From: Bradyrhizobium sp. Ghvi
GTDB taxonomy: Bacteria > Pseudomonadota > Alphaproteobacteria > Rhizobiales > Xanthobacteraceae
Reading direction: 5' to 3'
Assembly (NCBI RefSeq): GCF_900115265.1
Contig: NZ_FOVU01000014.1
Span: 49,227 to 113,226 of the forward strand
DNA length: 64,000 nucleotides
Shown: one piece after another, positions 44,814-54,161 of the stretch
Position numbering within the stretch: the stretch's first letter is position 1
Layout of the letters: each line of letters begins with the position of its first letter
Translations under genes and position numbers: made by a program
The notes under the pieces: generated by a model
Told to the model about the DNA's origin: nothing
The model's database searches: none
The model's input: the letters and a program-made list of their open reading frames with translations, nothing else

Positions 44814-45782
44814 TCATGCGAAATTTCCAGCAGCATCTGCTCGTTCCGAAGCGCAGATGATGGAAGGCTCTTCTCCAGCAATGCGGGTCCCTTCCTGCAA
44901 CAATATCTCTCGCATCCACCGGCTTTCCGGGTCGCTCTTGTGAAGCACGGGCCATTGGACAGCCTCTGTAAAGGGGGGGAATGGTTGCGGGAGCTCTGCA
45001 ATGCGAAGGGGCATCGTTTTTTGGAAATGCTTTACGAGTCCTAATGGCATCGTCCCTATGCGGCTCGTGCCTACCAGCAGCGGCGGGATCATGCTGAAGC
45101 TCTCCACAAAAATCTCGATGCGCCGACTGAGACCGAGATCCGGTAAAAAGGAGTCCTCGACGGGCGTCTTGCGCGCACCTCCGAGCTTAACCGCCACGTG
45201 CCGCATCGACATATACGTATCAAATGTAAGCCGCCGTGAAAGGTGACTGTTCGTGCCGCAACCTACGCAGACGAGTCTCTCCTCGAATAGGGGCGCGCTG
45301 GGGTGCGCGCTGGACATGAGCAATTCCGGCAAGATAACAAAATCGACTTCGCCGCGGCGGAGAAGCTCATCGTGCGCATCGGGGAGCGCCACTAGTTCGA
45401 AGCTGACGGCGGGTGCTTCTCGCGCGACGCGCTCCGCGACATTTCGGAAAAATACGACTGTTATAAAATCAGAAAGGCAGATCCTGAACCGTCGGTTCAG
45501 CCGAGCTGGGTCGAACACGTCCCGCTCGATAATTGAGAGATCAATGTGTGTTAGAGCCTCGCGCACAGGAGCTGCGAGTGCCTCCGCGCGTGAGGTTGGG
45601 ACAAGTCTCCGCCCCCTCATTCCAAACAGTTCGTCACCGAAATAGGAGCGTAGGCGGGCAACGGCTGCGCTCATGGCAGGCTGACTGAGGTTAATCTTGC
45701 GTGCCGCTGCGCTGAGGTTACGCTCAGTCATTAAAGCATCCAGCGCCACGAGAAGGTTTAGATCCAGACCTTTGAAACGCAT
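44814..45782 (-). CDS. nodD2: NodD2, LysR-family flavonoid-responsive regulator
   Basis: 322 residues from the ATG at 45782 (MRFKGLDLNLLVALDAL), the same start as NodD1; the longer frame upstream is Arg-rich and rejected. The LysR helix-turn-helix (ERNLSAAARKINLSQPAMSAAVARL) and the NodD effector domain (FRICLSDFITVVFFRN, EVDFVILPEL, LVCVGCGTNSHLSR) are complete. It differs from NodD1 by a longer C-terminal tail. In B. japonicum NodD2 represses nod genes and depends on NolA; a NolA-type operator lies about 350 bp upstream (46130), in line with this. Confidence 0.92.
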   Translation of the reverse strand: MRFKGLDLNLLVALDALMTERNLSAAARKINLSQPAMSAAVARLRSYFGDELFGMRGRRLVPTSRAEALAAPVREALTHIDLSIIERDVFDPARLNRRFRICLSDFITVVFFRNVAERVAREAPAVSFELVALPDAHDELLRRGEVDFVILPELLMSSAHPSAPLFEERLVCVGCGTNSHLSRRLTFDTYMSMRHVAVKLGGARKTPVEDSFLPDLGLSRRIEIFVESFSMIPPLLVGTSRIGTMPLGLVKHFQKTMPLRIAELPQPFPPFTEAVQWPVLHKSDPESRWMREILLQEGTRIAGEEPSIICASERADAAGNFA

Positions 45783-46409
45783 GTCTTGTTTTCCGGAACG
45801 AACGTAGTTGCGGCGCATACAGCGACGTCGACGGCTGCGTCTGGAGAGGTCTGATTGCCTCGCCCCAATGGACATCGTTTCCATGGTGCGATCGAGAAAA
45901 GACGCTCGTAAATGAACGCAACAATGGAGAGCAAGCCAGTAGGCCGACCAGCAGCGGCCGAAAACCGAGAGGAGCTCCGAAGCTGATCGCTCTCGCCGCT
46001 TCGAGCGAGCCGCACTACAGGACCCGGTCGGTTGGTTAATGGCAGATCAACCCAGTGTCCCGCCGGCGTCGTGAGTTCGCCGAAGTTCCAGCCGACGGCC
46101 GCGTAGCGCAGCGTTAGTCACAGCGGCAAACCTACAACCTGACGCAGTGTGTGGTTCAAGCGATTTTATCGGGCAAGCCAAACATTAGTGTACTGGAGAA
46201 GACGTGTTCTGCCGCAATAGCGCCGCCTGTTTGCAGTGCAAGCGCATCAGACCTCACGTGCGAAGTCACCACGCTCAGCACGCAGCAAGTCTTCGCAAGC
46301 GATCGACGTCTTTAGCAGACTCCCCCAGAGACGTTGAAGTGACGAGAGCGAGCGAGCAGGTCGGCGTGATGTTAGCGTATTTGGAACCTGCCAAGAGCAG
46401 CTTTTGGTG
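45783..46409. other. nodD2 upstream region
   Basis: No gene. It contains the NolA-type operator at 46130-46161 and an unusually long (about 340-nt) leader to the nodD2 start. Confidence 0.5.
46130..46161 (-). promoter_or_regulatory. NolA-type MerR operator/promoter (nodD2)
   Basis: Minus-strand TTGAAC, 19-bp spacer ending CTGCGTCAGGTTG, then TAGGTT. The outer parts match the nolA copy base for base (CCTACAACCTGACG on the plus strand); the ACGT centre is less conserved. Confidence 0.6.
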
Positions 46410-47354
46410 CTAGCAGCGCCTGCGAATTGGAGGCTCCGGCTGCCCAGATGCCATGTTGGATGCTTCCTCAAGCAATATTCGCCGCATCCAAATGCTCGCC
46501 GGATCGGTATTGTGGAACGCCGGCCACTGCACAGCCTCGGCGAATGTGGGCAGGGGCAGCGGCGGTTCGACGATCCGCAGTGGCATCCGCTTTTCAAAGT
46601 GTTTCGCAAGTCGTAGTGGCATTGTGCCGATACGGCCTGTGTCCAACACTATGGGTGGAATAAGGCTAAAGCCCTGCACAACGATCTCAATGCGTCTCTT
46701 GACGCCGTGCTCAAGCAAAAACCATTCTTCAAGGTTTGGTCTGAGCGCTCGTCCGAACTTCGCCGTAACGTGCCCCATCGAAATGTATTTCTCAAACGTA
46801 AGCTGCCGCGATAGCTGCTTGTTCGCGCGGCATCCCACGCATACGAGCGTCTCGTCGAACAGCGTCGCCTTAGGATGCGCGCTCGACATGAACAGTTCCG
46901 GCAGAATGAGAAAGTCGACCTCGCCCCGCCGGAGCATCTCATCGGGTTCATCGGAAAATGGCAGCAACTCGAAGCGCACCGCGGGAGCTTCAAGCGCAAT
47001 ACGGTCCACAATTTTCCGAAGAAAGACGATCGTCATGAAATCGGAGAGAATGAACCTGAAGCGTCGGCTCGACTGAGTTGGGTCGAACGCGTCCCGCGAT
47101 ATGATCGAGAGTTGGATGTGCAGCAGGGCCTCGCGAACCGGACCTGCAAGCGCCTCCGCGCCAGGTGTCGGGACGAGCTCGCGACCCTTCATTGTAAATA
47201 GTTCGTCGCGGAAATAGGTGCGTAGCCGCCCGATGGCAGCGCTCATAGCGGGCTGGCTCAGGTGAATTTTGCGCGCCGCCGCTGTGAGGTTACGCTCCGT
47301 CATCAGAGCATCGAGCGCAACGAGAAGGTTTAGATCAAGTCCCTTGAACCGCAT
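46410..47354 (-). CDS. nodD1: NodD1, LysR-family flavonoid-dependent activator
   Basis: A 314-residue protein. LysR DNA-binding domain (ERNLTAAARKIHLSQPAMSAAIGRL) and flavonoid-responsive effector domain (FRFILSDFMTIVFLRK, VDFLILPELFMSS, LVCVGCRANKQLSR) are intact. It is transcribed divergently from the nodA operon with the nod box 11 bp before its start codon, the classical NodD1 arrangement, so NodD1 can both activate nod genes and influence its own expression. In Bradyrhizobium the inducers are isoflavones such as genistein and daidzein. Confidence 0.95.
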   Translation of the reverse strand: MRFKGLDLNLLVALDALMTERNLTAAARKIHLSQPAMSAAIGRLRTYFRDELFTMKGRELVPTPGAEALAGPVREALLHIQLSIISRDAFDPTQSSRRFRFILSDFMTIVFLRKIVDRIALEAPAVRFELLPFSDEPDEMLRRGEVDFLILPELFMSSAHPKATLFDETLVCVGCRANKQLSRQLTFEKYISMGHVTAKFGRALRPNLEEWFLLEHGVKRRIEIVVQGFSLIPPIVLDTGRIGTMPLRLAKHFEKRMPLRIVEPPLPLPTFAEAVQWPAFHNTDPASIWMRRILLEEASNMASGQPEPPIRRRC

Positions 47355-47365
47355 ATCGTGAGTCT

Positions 47366-47412
47366 ATCCATCGTGTGGATGTGTTCCATCGGAACAATCG
47401 ATTTTACCAAAT
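47366..47412 (+). promoter_or_regulatory. nod box of the nodA operon
   Basis: The 47-bp element opens ATCCATCGTGTGGATG and ends CAATCGATTTTACCAAATT, with the ATC-N9-GAT-type NodD half-sites in their usual places. It lies between divergent nodD1 and the nodK/nodA genes and is a near-perfect nod box. Confidence 0.95.
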
Positions 47413-47805
47413 TGCGGGATGTTGGATAGCAAACATCAGTTTGAAAAAGTAATCAGGCGTATCACGATGGCTGCTGCTCGTTTACGCGGGTCCAGAAAAA
47501 AGCTCCTGAACGTGCGAGCAGCCGGCGCATCCGTCTCGAGGGTGGCTATGGGCACGCGGTGCGAGCCGCCTCGATTCTTCTGGGTGGAAAGGTCGCGCGA
47601 TCGAGAGGTCGGGCGGATCTCCATAAACCTTGGTATGCGTGTTCCATCCGTTTCCATATTTGACGTTTACCCGCGTACACTTGAGAGCGCGTTCACCTCC
47701 ATTCTAGTGTCGCGAAATAGCGGCAGGCGCAGATTGCGGATGCCAAGTATTTCAGGCGATTCTCCAAATGGCTCGCCTGTCCACCGCATTCAGGGCGCGT
47801 CGCAG

Positions 47806-48135
47806 ATGCACAAGAAACAGTTTGATGTGATACCACTCCGATGCGCGCTCGATAGCGCGACGCGCATCGATGGCCCGCCCTCAGATGTCAGAACGTCGAC
47901 AGTGATGCTAGGCGAGGCGGAAAAGCTCCGTGGTGGAGACAGGTTCCGGCTAGTCCGATCGCCTCTTCGGCATTTTCCGGCATATCTCGCGCAGGACATT
48001 GGCCGGATGATGAGTGCGAACCATGCAATCGCTTCGTCGCGAGCGATCGCGCATGGCGGTGTGCAGGCGAGGAGTGCCGCGTTCCGGCGGGGCATGGCAG
48101 CGCATTTCAGTGTTGACCAGCGAATCGGCGAGTAG
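47806..48135 (+). CDS. nodK/nodY-like first ORF of the nod operon
   Basis: Bradyrhizobium nod operons begin with a small species-variable ORF (nodY in B. japonicum, nodK in others) between nod box and nodA; this frame occupies that place. From the Met at 47806 (MHKKQFDVIPLRCALD) it gives 109 residues, ending with HGGVQARSAAFRRGM and a short acidic tail. The frame is open back to 47419, but the upstream 129 codons are Arg-rich and less protein-like, so the start is uncertain. No function has been shown for NodY/NodK. It ends 54 bp before nodA. Confidence 0.6.
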   Translation: MHKKQFDVIPLRCALDSATRIDGPPSDVRTSTVMLGEAEKLRGGDRFRLVRSPLRHFPAYLAQDIGRMMSANHAIASSRAIAHGGVQARSAAFRRGMAAHFSVDQRIGE

Positions 48136-48189
48136 CGAGTTCACGTGACCATCTCCGCCCTCAATTCCACTGGCGCAAGGAAACCCGCC

Positions 48190-48822
48190 ATGAACATTGC
48201 CGTATCCCGGACTGCGGAAGCTCCTTCTGCACGCGGTCAAGTGCAGTGGAGCCGTCGCTGGGAAAGCGAATTGCAGCTCACCGATCATGCCGAACTCGCG
48301 GAGTTCTTCCGCAAGAGTTACGGGCCAACCGGTGCGTTCAATGCGCAGCCATTTGAGGGCAACCGAAGTTGGGCCGGAGCGAGGCCTGAGCTCCGCATTA
48401 TCGGTTACGACGCTCGCGGGGTAGCTGCTCATCTCGGGCTACTGCGCCGGTTCATCAAGATTGGTGGAGTGGATCTACTCGTTGCCGAACTGGGCTTGTA
48501 TGCGGTGCGTCCGGATCTCGAAGGGCTGGGAATCAGCCATGCAATGCGTGTGACATATCCGGTGCTGCATGAGCTTGGGGTTCCATTCGGATTCGGTACG
48601 GTTCGGCCTGCGCTTGCAAAACATATGACCAGACTGGTCGAAAGGCAGGGGCTCGCCACCCTCATGTCTGGCATTCGTGTCTGCTCCACGCATCCGGATG
48701 TCTATTCCAATTTGTCACCGATCCGTATCGAAGACGTGATCGTGGTGGTTTTCCCGGCGGGACGCTCGATAAGCGAGTGGCCGGCCGGGACAATCATCGA
48801 TCGGAACGGGCCTGAGTTGTGA
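48190..48822 (+). CDS. nodA: NodA N-acyltransferase
   Basis: 210 residues from the ATG at 48190 (MNIAVSRTAEA), which follows AAGGA and matches the usual Bradyrhizobium start; a 15-codon extension is disregarded. Conserved stretches include WESELQLTDHAELAEFFRK, a FNAQPFEGNRSWAGARPE segment and VRPDLEGLGISHAMR. NodA transfers a fatty acyl chain to the free amino group of the de-N-acetylated chitin oligomer, in the cytoplasm at the membrane. It opens the core Nod-factor genes and overlaps nodB by 4 bp (GTGA). Confidence 0.97.
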   Translation: MNIAVSRTAEAPSARGQVQWSRRWESELQLTDHAELAEFFRKSYGPTGAFNAQPFEGNRSWAGARPELRIIGYDARGVAAHLGLLRRFIKIGGVDLLVAELGLYAVRPDLEGLGISHAMRVTYPVLHELGVPFGFGTVRPALAKHMTRLVERQGLATLMSGIRVCSTHPDVYSNLSPIRIEDVIVVVFPAGRSISEWPAGTIIDRNGPEL

Positions 48823-49478
48823 AAGGCCTTTTGCCCCTGCCTGCTATCCGTTGCGACTACGCTGACGTTAGCGGGAGTCACCCCGTCTATTTGACCTTTG
48901 ATGATGGGCCAAATCCATTTTGCACGCCAGAGGTGCTCGATGTGCTGGCGCAACAACAGATTCCCGCGACGTTCTTCGTGATCGGCTCGTATGCGGCCGA
49001 ACAACCTGAACTCATTCGACGAATGATCGCGGAGGGGCACGAGGTTGCGAACCACACGATGACCCATCCGGATCTATCCAGATGCGGCCCAGCGGAGGTG
49101 CGCGATGAGGTTCTGAGCGCGAGCGAGACGATCCGCTCGGCGTGCCCGCAGGCTTCACCCAGGCACTTGCGAGCGCCCTACGGCATGTGGACACAAGAGG
49201 TGCTCGCTGTCTCAGCGAGTGCTGGCCTCACAGCTGTGCACTGGTCGGTCGATCCGAGAGATTGGTCCCGTCCCGGGGTCGATAGAATTGTGAAATCTGT
49301 ACTGGCGAGCGTTCGTCCGGGTGCAATTGTGTTGCTGCACGACGGATATCCTCCTGATGAGCACCGACCGTGCACTGATGCCACGCTGCGTGATCAGACC
49401 GCGATGGCGCTGTCACATCTGATCCCGGCACTCCAACAGCGCGGGTTTGTAATCCGTCCACTCCCTCAACTTCACTGA
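48819..49478 (+). CDS. nodB: NodB chitooligosaccharide deacetylase
   Basis: 219 residues from a GTG overlapping the nodA stop. The NodB-homology polysaccharide deacetylase motifs are present: LTFDDGPNPFCTP with the metal-binding Asp pair, HTMTHPDLS with the two His, RAPYGMWTQ and VLLHDGYPP. It removes the N-acetyl group from the non-reducing end of the chitin oligomer made by NodC, preparing the site for NodA. It is 17 bp upstream of nodC. Confidence 0.97.
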   Translation: MKGLLPLPAIRCDYADVSGSHPVYLTFDDGPNPFCTPEVLDVLAQQQIPATFFVIGSYAAEQPELIRRMIAEGHEVANHTMTHPDLSRCGPAEVRDEVLSASETIRSACPQASPRHLRAPYGMWTQEVLAVSASAGLTAVHWSVDPRDWSRPGVDRIVKSVLASVRPGAIVLLHDGYPPDEHRPCTDATLRDQTAMALSHLIPALQQRGFVIRPLPQLH

Positions 49479-49495
49479 AAAAAAACTGACACCCT

Positions 49496-50872
49496 ATGGA
49501 CCTGCTCGCTACAACCAGTGCTGTCGCTGTTTCGTCTTATGCGTTGCTCTCGACGATCTACAAGAGCGCGCAAGCGCTTTATGCCCAACCGGCGATTAAG
49601 TCATCGCTGCAGGACGACGTGGGACGATCGGAGGCGGTCCTTCCGAGTGTAGACGTTATCGTGCCGTGCTTCAACGAGGATCCGATCACGCTCGCCGAAT
49701 GTCTAGAGTCGCTTGCGAGCCAGAACTACACCGGAAAGCTACGAGTTTATGTGGTCGATGACGGATCTGCAAATCGCGATCTTGTCGCGCCAGTACACAA
49801 AATCTATGCAAAAGATCCGAGGTTCAGCATCATCTTGCTGGCAAAGAACGTTGGAAAACGCAAGGCGCAGATCGCTGCAATACGCAGCTCATCCGGGGAC
49901 CTGGTGCTCAACGTCGACTCGGATACGATACTTGCCGCTGACGTGGTCACGAAGCTGGTATTGAAGATGCATGACCCGCAGGTCGGTGCGGCCATGGGTC
50001 AGTTGATAGCGAGCAATCGGAGCGAAACCTGGCTGACTCGGCTGATCGATATGGAATACTGGCTGGCCTGCAACGAGGAGCGCGCGGCGCAGGCACGCTT
50101 CGGTGCCGTCATGTGCTGCTGCGGCCCATGTGCCATGTACCGCCGCTCCGCGCTCGCTTTGCTCCTGGACCAATACGAAACGCAATTCTTTCGTGGGAAG
50201 CCGAGCGATTTCGGCGAGGATCGCCATCTAACGATTCTCATGCTTAAGGCGGGATTTCGAACCGAATACGTGTCGGACGCGATCGCAGCAACAGTCGTCC
50301 CGGACCGCCTTGGGCCATATCTGCGTCAGCAACTCCGCTGGGCGCGCAGTACCTTCCGGGATACGTTCCTTGCATTACGCCTGCTACCAGAGCTCGATGG
50401 CTATCTGACGCTAGACGTTATCGGGCAAAATCTCGGCCCGTTGCTTCTCGCGCTTTCATCACTGGCTGCGCTCGCGCAGCTCCTGATCGCCGGCTCTGTG
50501 CCCTGGTGGACGGGATTGACGATTGCAGCAATGACAATGGTCCGGTGCGGTGTGGCCGCGCTTCGCGCTCGCGAACTGCGGTTTCTTGGCTTCTCGCTCC
50601 ACACACCGATCAATATTTTTCTCTTACTTCCTTTGAAAGCTTACGCGCTTTGTACATTGAGCAATAGCGACTGGCTATCGCGAAAGGTCGCCCATGTGCC
50701 GGCCGAAGGGGACAAGCCGGCCATCATCGTTCACCCGTACGCTGGACGAACTGCTGCAAGCAAGTTGGGAATGTCTGGAGCAACTCGTAAAGCGGGGCTT
50801 TCGTGCCCTGACTCGAGCCTGTCAGCGACGAAGAGCGTTTGCGGTCACGATCGTTCGACTGCCTGCAAGTAG
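49496..50872 (+). CDS. nodC: NodC N-acetylglucosaminyltransferase (chitin synthase)
   Basis: A 458-residue family 2 processive glycosyltransferase in the inner membrane. An N-terminal membrane segment is followed by the catalytic domain with VVDDGS, NVDSDTI, GEDRHLT and the QQLRWARS motif of processive enzymes, then three C-terminal membrane helices and a cytoplasmic tail. It joins UDP-GlcNAc into the chitin tetra- or pentamer backbone of the Nod factor. The C-terminal 40 residues are polar, and nodS begins 11 bp after its end. Confidence 0.97.
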   Translation: MDLLATTSAVAVSSYALLSTIYKSAQALYAQPAIKSSLQDDVGRSEAVLPSVDVIVPCFNEDPITLAECLESLASQNYTGKLRVYVVDDGSANRDLVAPVHKIYAKDPRFSIILLAKNVGKRKAQIAAIRSSSGDLVLNVDSDTILAADVVTKLVLKMHDPQVGAAMGQLIASNRSETWLTRLIDMEYWLACNEERAAQARFGAVMCCCGPCAMYRRSALALLLDQYETQFFRGKPSDFGEDRHLTILMLKAGFRTEYVSDAIAATVVPDRLGPYLRQQLRWARSTFRDTFLALRLLPELDGYLTLDVIGQNLGPLLLALSSLAALAQLLIAGSVPWWTGLTIAAMTMVRCGVAALRARELRFLGFSLHTPINIFLLLPLKAYALCTLSNSDWLSRKVAHVPAEGDKPAIIVHPYAGRTAASKLGMSGATRKAGLSCPDSSLSATKSVCGHDRSTACK

Positions 50873-50883
50873 GTGATTGGCTC

Positions 50884-51513
50884 ATGATTCCGGACGCAAA
50901 CCGTCAGCTATTAGAGCGAGAGTTGGCTGTCGATGATCCATGGCGGCTCGACAGTAGTTCTTTCGAGCAGGAGCGATACGCGCAAATGCTCCGGATGTCG
51001 CGCTGCAACGGAGATGTTGCCTCTGCCCTCGAAGTGGGATGTGCAGCCGGTGCATTCACTGAGATGCTGGCGCCGCTATGCGAACGACTCACGGTGGTCG
51101 ATGTCATGCCGCAGGCCATCGAGCGAGCGCGACGACGGACCACGAAGTGGTCACATATCACATGGGTGGCCTGCGACATTCAGCGGTTCGCGACCACTGA
51201 GCAGTTCGAGTTGATCGTCGTGGCCGAGGTTCTTTACTACCTCAAGGACATTGTCGAGATGCATGCGGCTATCCGCAACCTGGTACGTATGCTCGCGCCA
51301 AATGGAGCTCTGATTTTCGGGTCCGCGCGTGATGCCGCATGTCAACGGTGGGGGCATGCTGCTGGTGCCGAAACGGTGATCGCTCTCTTCACCGAGAGCT
51401 TATCGCAGGTCGAGCGTCTGCACTGCCACACCAATTCGGTCAACGAAGACTGCTTGATCGTCCGGTTCCGGAAGCCGGGTCACTCGTCAGAACAACCAAA
51501 CGTCGGTCACTAG
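50884..51513 (+). CDS. nodS: NodS N-methyltransferase
   Basis: 209 residues from the ATG at 50884, the length of B. japonicum NodS; the frame is open upstream into nodC. The S-adenosylmethionine-binding loop is ALEVGCAAGAFTEML, followed by VVDVMPQAIERARR and a VAEVLYYLKD motif. NodS methylates the free amino group of the deacetylated terminal sugar before acylation, a modification typical of broad-host-range and tropical-legume symbionts. Confidence 0.95.
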   Translation: MIPDANRQLLERELAVDDPWRLDSSSFEQERYAQMLRMSRCNGDVASALEVGCAAGAFTEMLAPLCERLTVVDVMPQAIERARRRTTKWSHITWVACDIQRFATTEQFELIVVAEVLYYLKDIVEMHAAIRNLVRMLAPNGALIFGSARDAACQRWGHAAGAETVIALFTESLSQVERLHCHTNSVNEDCLIVRFRKPGHSSEQPNVGH

Positions 51514-51526
51514 AGCAGGGGATCGT

Positions 51527-53236
51527 ATGCGCATCTGCGGCATCAAGTTAACACATGACGGGGCAATTGCTGTCGTCGAAAACGGGCGGCTTGTCTTTTG
51601 CACCGAGCAAGAAAAGCGCGGCAACAGTCCACGCTATCAATCTGTCGAAAATCTCGATGCAGTCGTGCTCGCGTTGGCTGAGCACGGGCTGGATACGCGG
51701 GATATCGATCAGTTCGTCATCGACGGCTGGGATGGAGAGATTGAGTCGCAGTTCCAGGTCCTAAGTGGCGCTGTGCCGATCGCGTTGAAAGGGGCGCCAT
51801 ATGTCGAGCGCCATGCAGAGGGCCTTCTTGATTCCGTCGACGGCTTTGGCCTGATCCTCGGAGGCAAGGTCTTTCCATATAAGAGCTACCCGCACGTCAC
51901 GGGCCACGTCGCGTCAGCATATAGCACCAGTCCCTTTGCCGGCGCGGGAAAACCCGCGTTCTGTCTGGTATGGGATGGCTGCATATTTCCTCGTCTTTAT
52001 TATGTGGAATCTCGGGGGGCACGGCTCATTGCATCGCTATTTCCGATGATCGGCCATGCCTACGCGGCGGCGGGCCTTCACTTCGGACCTTACAGGCAGC
52101 CGAACCGCTCCAGTTGGGATTTGGGCATCGCCGGCAAGCTGATGGCTTACATCGCGCTTGGCTCTGTCGACGAAAGTATCGTGGCAGTGTTTCAGGAGCT
52201 CTATGAAAGGCGCTTCGCCGCCGACACGGAGCAGGCTCGTCGCTACCGCGCTGACATCAACAATGCGGAAGCGTCCCTTGCAGCTTTGCACGAGTTTTTC
52301 GAGGCAAGCGCACTACGCCTAACGAGCAAGCGAGCGGAGGACGTGGTTGCGTCGTTTCATGTCTTCGTGGAACGCCTTCTTGTCAAGGAAATGGCGATGG
52401 TTCTGCTGCGACACTCGTCGCTTCCCGGAGCTCGAAATCTATGTATCGCCGGAGGTTGCGGTCTCAATATCAAGTGGAACAGCGCGCTTCGTGCGACGGG
52501 ATTGTTCGACGATGTTTGGGTGCCGCCGTTTCCGAATGACAGCGGCTCGGCAATCGGTGCTGCTTGCGGCGCGATGGCGGCGCAAAATGGCTTCGGGCCA
52601 CTGGAATGGTCAGTCTACAGTGGTCCGGCCCTGCAGGACAGCGAGCTTCCGCCGGATTGGGAGGCCGCGCCGTGCAGTCTGCGTGAACTTGCGGCGATTC
52701 TCGCCGACAACAAGCCAGTCATTTTCCTGTCCGGGCGCGCCGAGCTTGGGCCGCGGGCTTTGGGCGGTAGAAGCATTCTTGCAGCCCCGACGTCTTCGGC
52801 AATGAAGGATCATCTCAACGACATTAAGCGTCGCGAGCACTTCCGCCCCGTTGCGCCGATCTGTTTGGAGGATCGGGCGCCAGAAATCTTCAGCCCAGGT
52901 ACGCCAGATCCTTACATGCTATTCGATCACCAGACCCGGGCGGAATGGCGCGACAAGGTTCCCGCTGTGGTCCATCTTGACGGCTCGGCGCGGCTGCAGA
53001 CGATCGCCCGCAACTCTCCGCACAAGATCGCCGAGCTTCTCGTCGAATTTGAGCAACTCACGGGCATTCCGCTGCTCTGCAACACGAGCGCCAACCTCCA
53101 CGGACGGGGATTCTTTCCGGATGCCGCGGCGGCCTGCCAATGGGGGCGTGTTGAGCATGTGTGGTGTGACGGTCAGCTCTGGACCAAAGCGGTCGTTACG
53201 AAGCCATTGTCTGCCGAACGACTCCTGTCAGCCTAA
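51527..53236 (+). CDS. nodU: NodU 6-O-carbamoyltransferase
   Basis: A 569-residue protein of the NodU/CmcH/TobZ family. An N-terminal Kae1-like domain (MRICGIKLTHDGAIAVVENG; CIAGGCGLNIKWNSAL) is followed by the C-terminal YrdC-like part with ELGPRALGGRSILA, a REHFRPVAP segment, VVHLDGSARLQT and PLLCNTSAN. It transfers carbamoyl groups to O-6 of the non-reducing terminal GlcNAc. The start ATG follows CAGGGGATC. One base separates its stop from the nodI start. Confidence 0.96.
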   Translation: MRICGIKLTHDGAIAVVENGRLVFCTEQEKRGNSPRYQSVENLDAVVLALAEHGLDTRDIDQFVIDGWDGEIESQFQVLSGAVPIALKGAPYVERHAEGLLDSVDGFGLILGGKVFPYKSYPHVTGHVASAYSTSPFAGAGKPAFCLVWDGCIFPRLYYVESRGARLIASLFPMIGHAYAAAGLHFGPYRQPNRSSWDLGIAGKLMAYIALGSVDESIVAVFQELYERRFAADTEQARRYRADINNAEASLAALHEFFEASALRLTSKRAEDVVASFHVFVERLLVKEMAMVLLRHSSLPGARNLCIAGGCGLNIKWNSALRATGLFDDVWVPPFPNDSGSAIGAACGAMAAQNGFGPLEWSVYSGPALQDSELPPDWEAAPCSLRELAAILADNKPVIFLSGRAELGPRALGGRSILAAPTSSAMKDHLNDIKRREHFRPVAPICLEDRAPEIFSPGTPDPYMLFDHQTRAEWRDKVPAVVHLDGSARLQTIARNSPHKIAELLVEFEQLTGIPLLCNTSANLHGRGFFPDAAAACQWGRVEHVWCDGQLWTKAVVTKPLSAERLLSA

Positions 53237-53237
53237 G

Positions 53238-54158
53238 ATGAACATGTCCACGGTAACGATCGACCTTGCCGAGGTGAAGAAGTCATTCGGCGACAAGGTC
53301 ATCGTCAATAAGCTGTCGTTCTCGGTCGCGCGCGGGGAATGCTTCGGCTTGCTTGGCCCAAATGGAGCTGGCAAGAGCACGATTGCGCGTATGCTCCTCG
53401 GCATGATTTCGCCGGAGGCAGGCAAGATTACCGTCCTCAATGAGCCTGTGCCTTCCCGCTCTCGTGTGGCGCGTGCGCGCATCGGCGTGGTGCCGCAGTT
53501 CGATAACCTTGAACTCGAGTTCACCGTGCGAGAGAATCTGTTTGTGTTTGGCCGCTATTTTGGCATGAGCGCTCGCAAGATCGAGGCGGTCGCGCCATCG
53601 CTGCTCGAGTTTGCGCGCCTCGAAAGCAAAGCGGACGTACGCGTCTCCGAGTTGTCCGGTGGCATGAAGCGGCGGCTGACCCTAGCACGCGCCCTGATCA
53701 ATGATCCTCATCTTCTCGTGATGGACGAGCCGACAACTGGTCTGGATCCGCATGCACGTCACTTGATTTGGGAACGCCTGCGAGTTCTGCTCGCGCGTGG
53801 CAAGACGATCCTATTGACCACTCACTTCATGGAAGAGGCCGAACGCCTATGCGACCGGCTGTGCGTGCTTGAGAGTGGATGCAAGATCGCCGAAGGCAAG
53901 CCGGAGGCCTTGATTCATGAGCATATTGGCTGCGACGTGATCGAAATCTATGGCGGTGATCCATATCAGCTTCGTGAGCTGATCAGACCTTATGCGCGGC
54001 ACATCGAAGTGAGTGGAGAAACGCTTTTTTGTTATGCGCCACACCCGGAGCAGGTACGCCTGCAGCTGCGCGGGCGATCGGACCTTCGCGTTCTCCAGCG
54101 TCCGCCCAATCTTGAGGACGTGTTTTTGCGGTTGACCGGGCGCGAGTTGGAGAAATGA
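53238..54158 (+). CDS. nodI: NodI ABC transporter ATPase (Nod-factor export)
   Basis: A 306-residue protein; a second ATG two codons on is an alternative start. Walker A GPNGAGKST, Q-loop VVPQFDNLE, signature LSGGMKRRLTLA, Walker B LLVMDEPTTGLDP and the switch His in LLTTHFMEEAE are intact. With NodJ it forms the exporter that secretes lipochitooligosaccharides across the inner membrane. It is tightly packed between nodU and nodJ, 3 bp before the latter. Confidence 0.96.
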   Translation: MNMSTVTIDLAEVKKSFGDKVIVNKLSFSVARGECFGLLGPNGAGKSTIARMLLGMISPEAGKITVLNEPVPSRSRVARARIGVVPQFDNLELEFTVRENLFVFGRYFGMSARKIEAVAPSLLEFARLESKADVRVSELSGGMKRRLTLARALINDPHLLVMDEPTTGLDPHARHLIWERLRVLLARGKTILLTTHFMEEAERLCDRLCVLESGCKIAEGKPEALIHEHIGCDVIEIYGGDPYQLRELIRPYARHIEVSGETLFCYAPHPEQVRLQLRGRSDLRVLQRPPNLEDVFLRLTGRELEK

Positions 54159-54161
54159 GCG

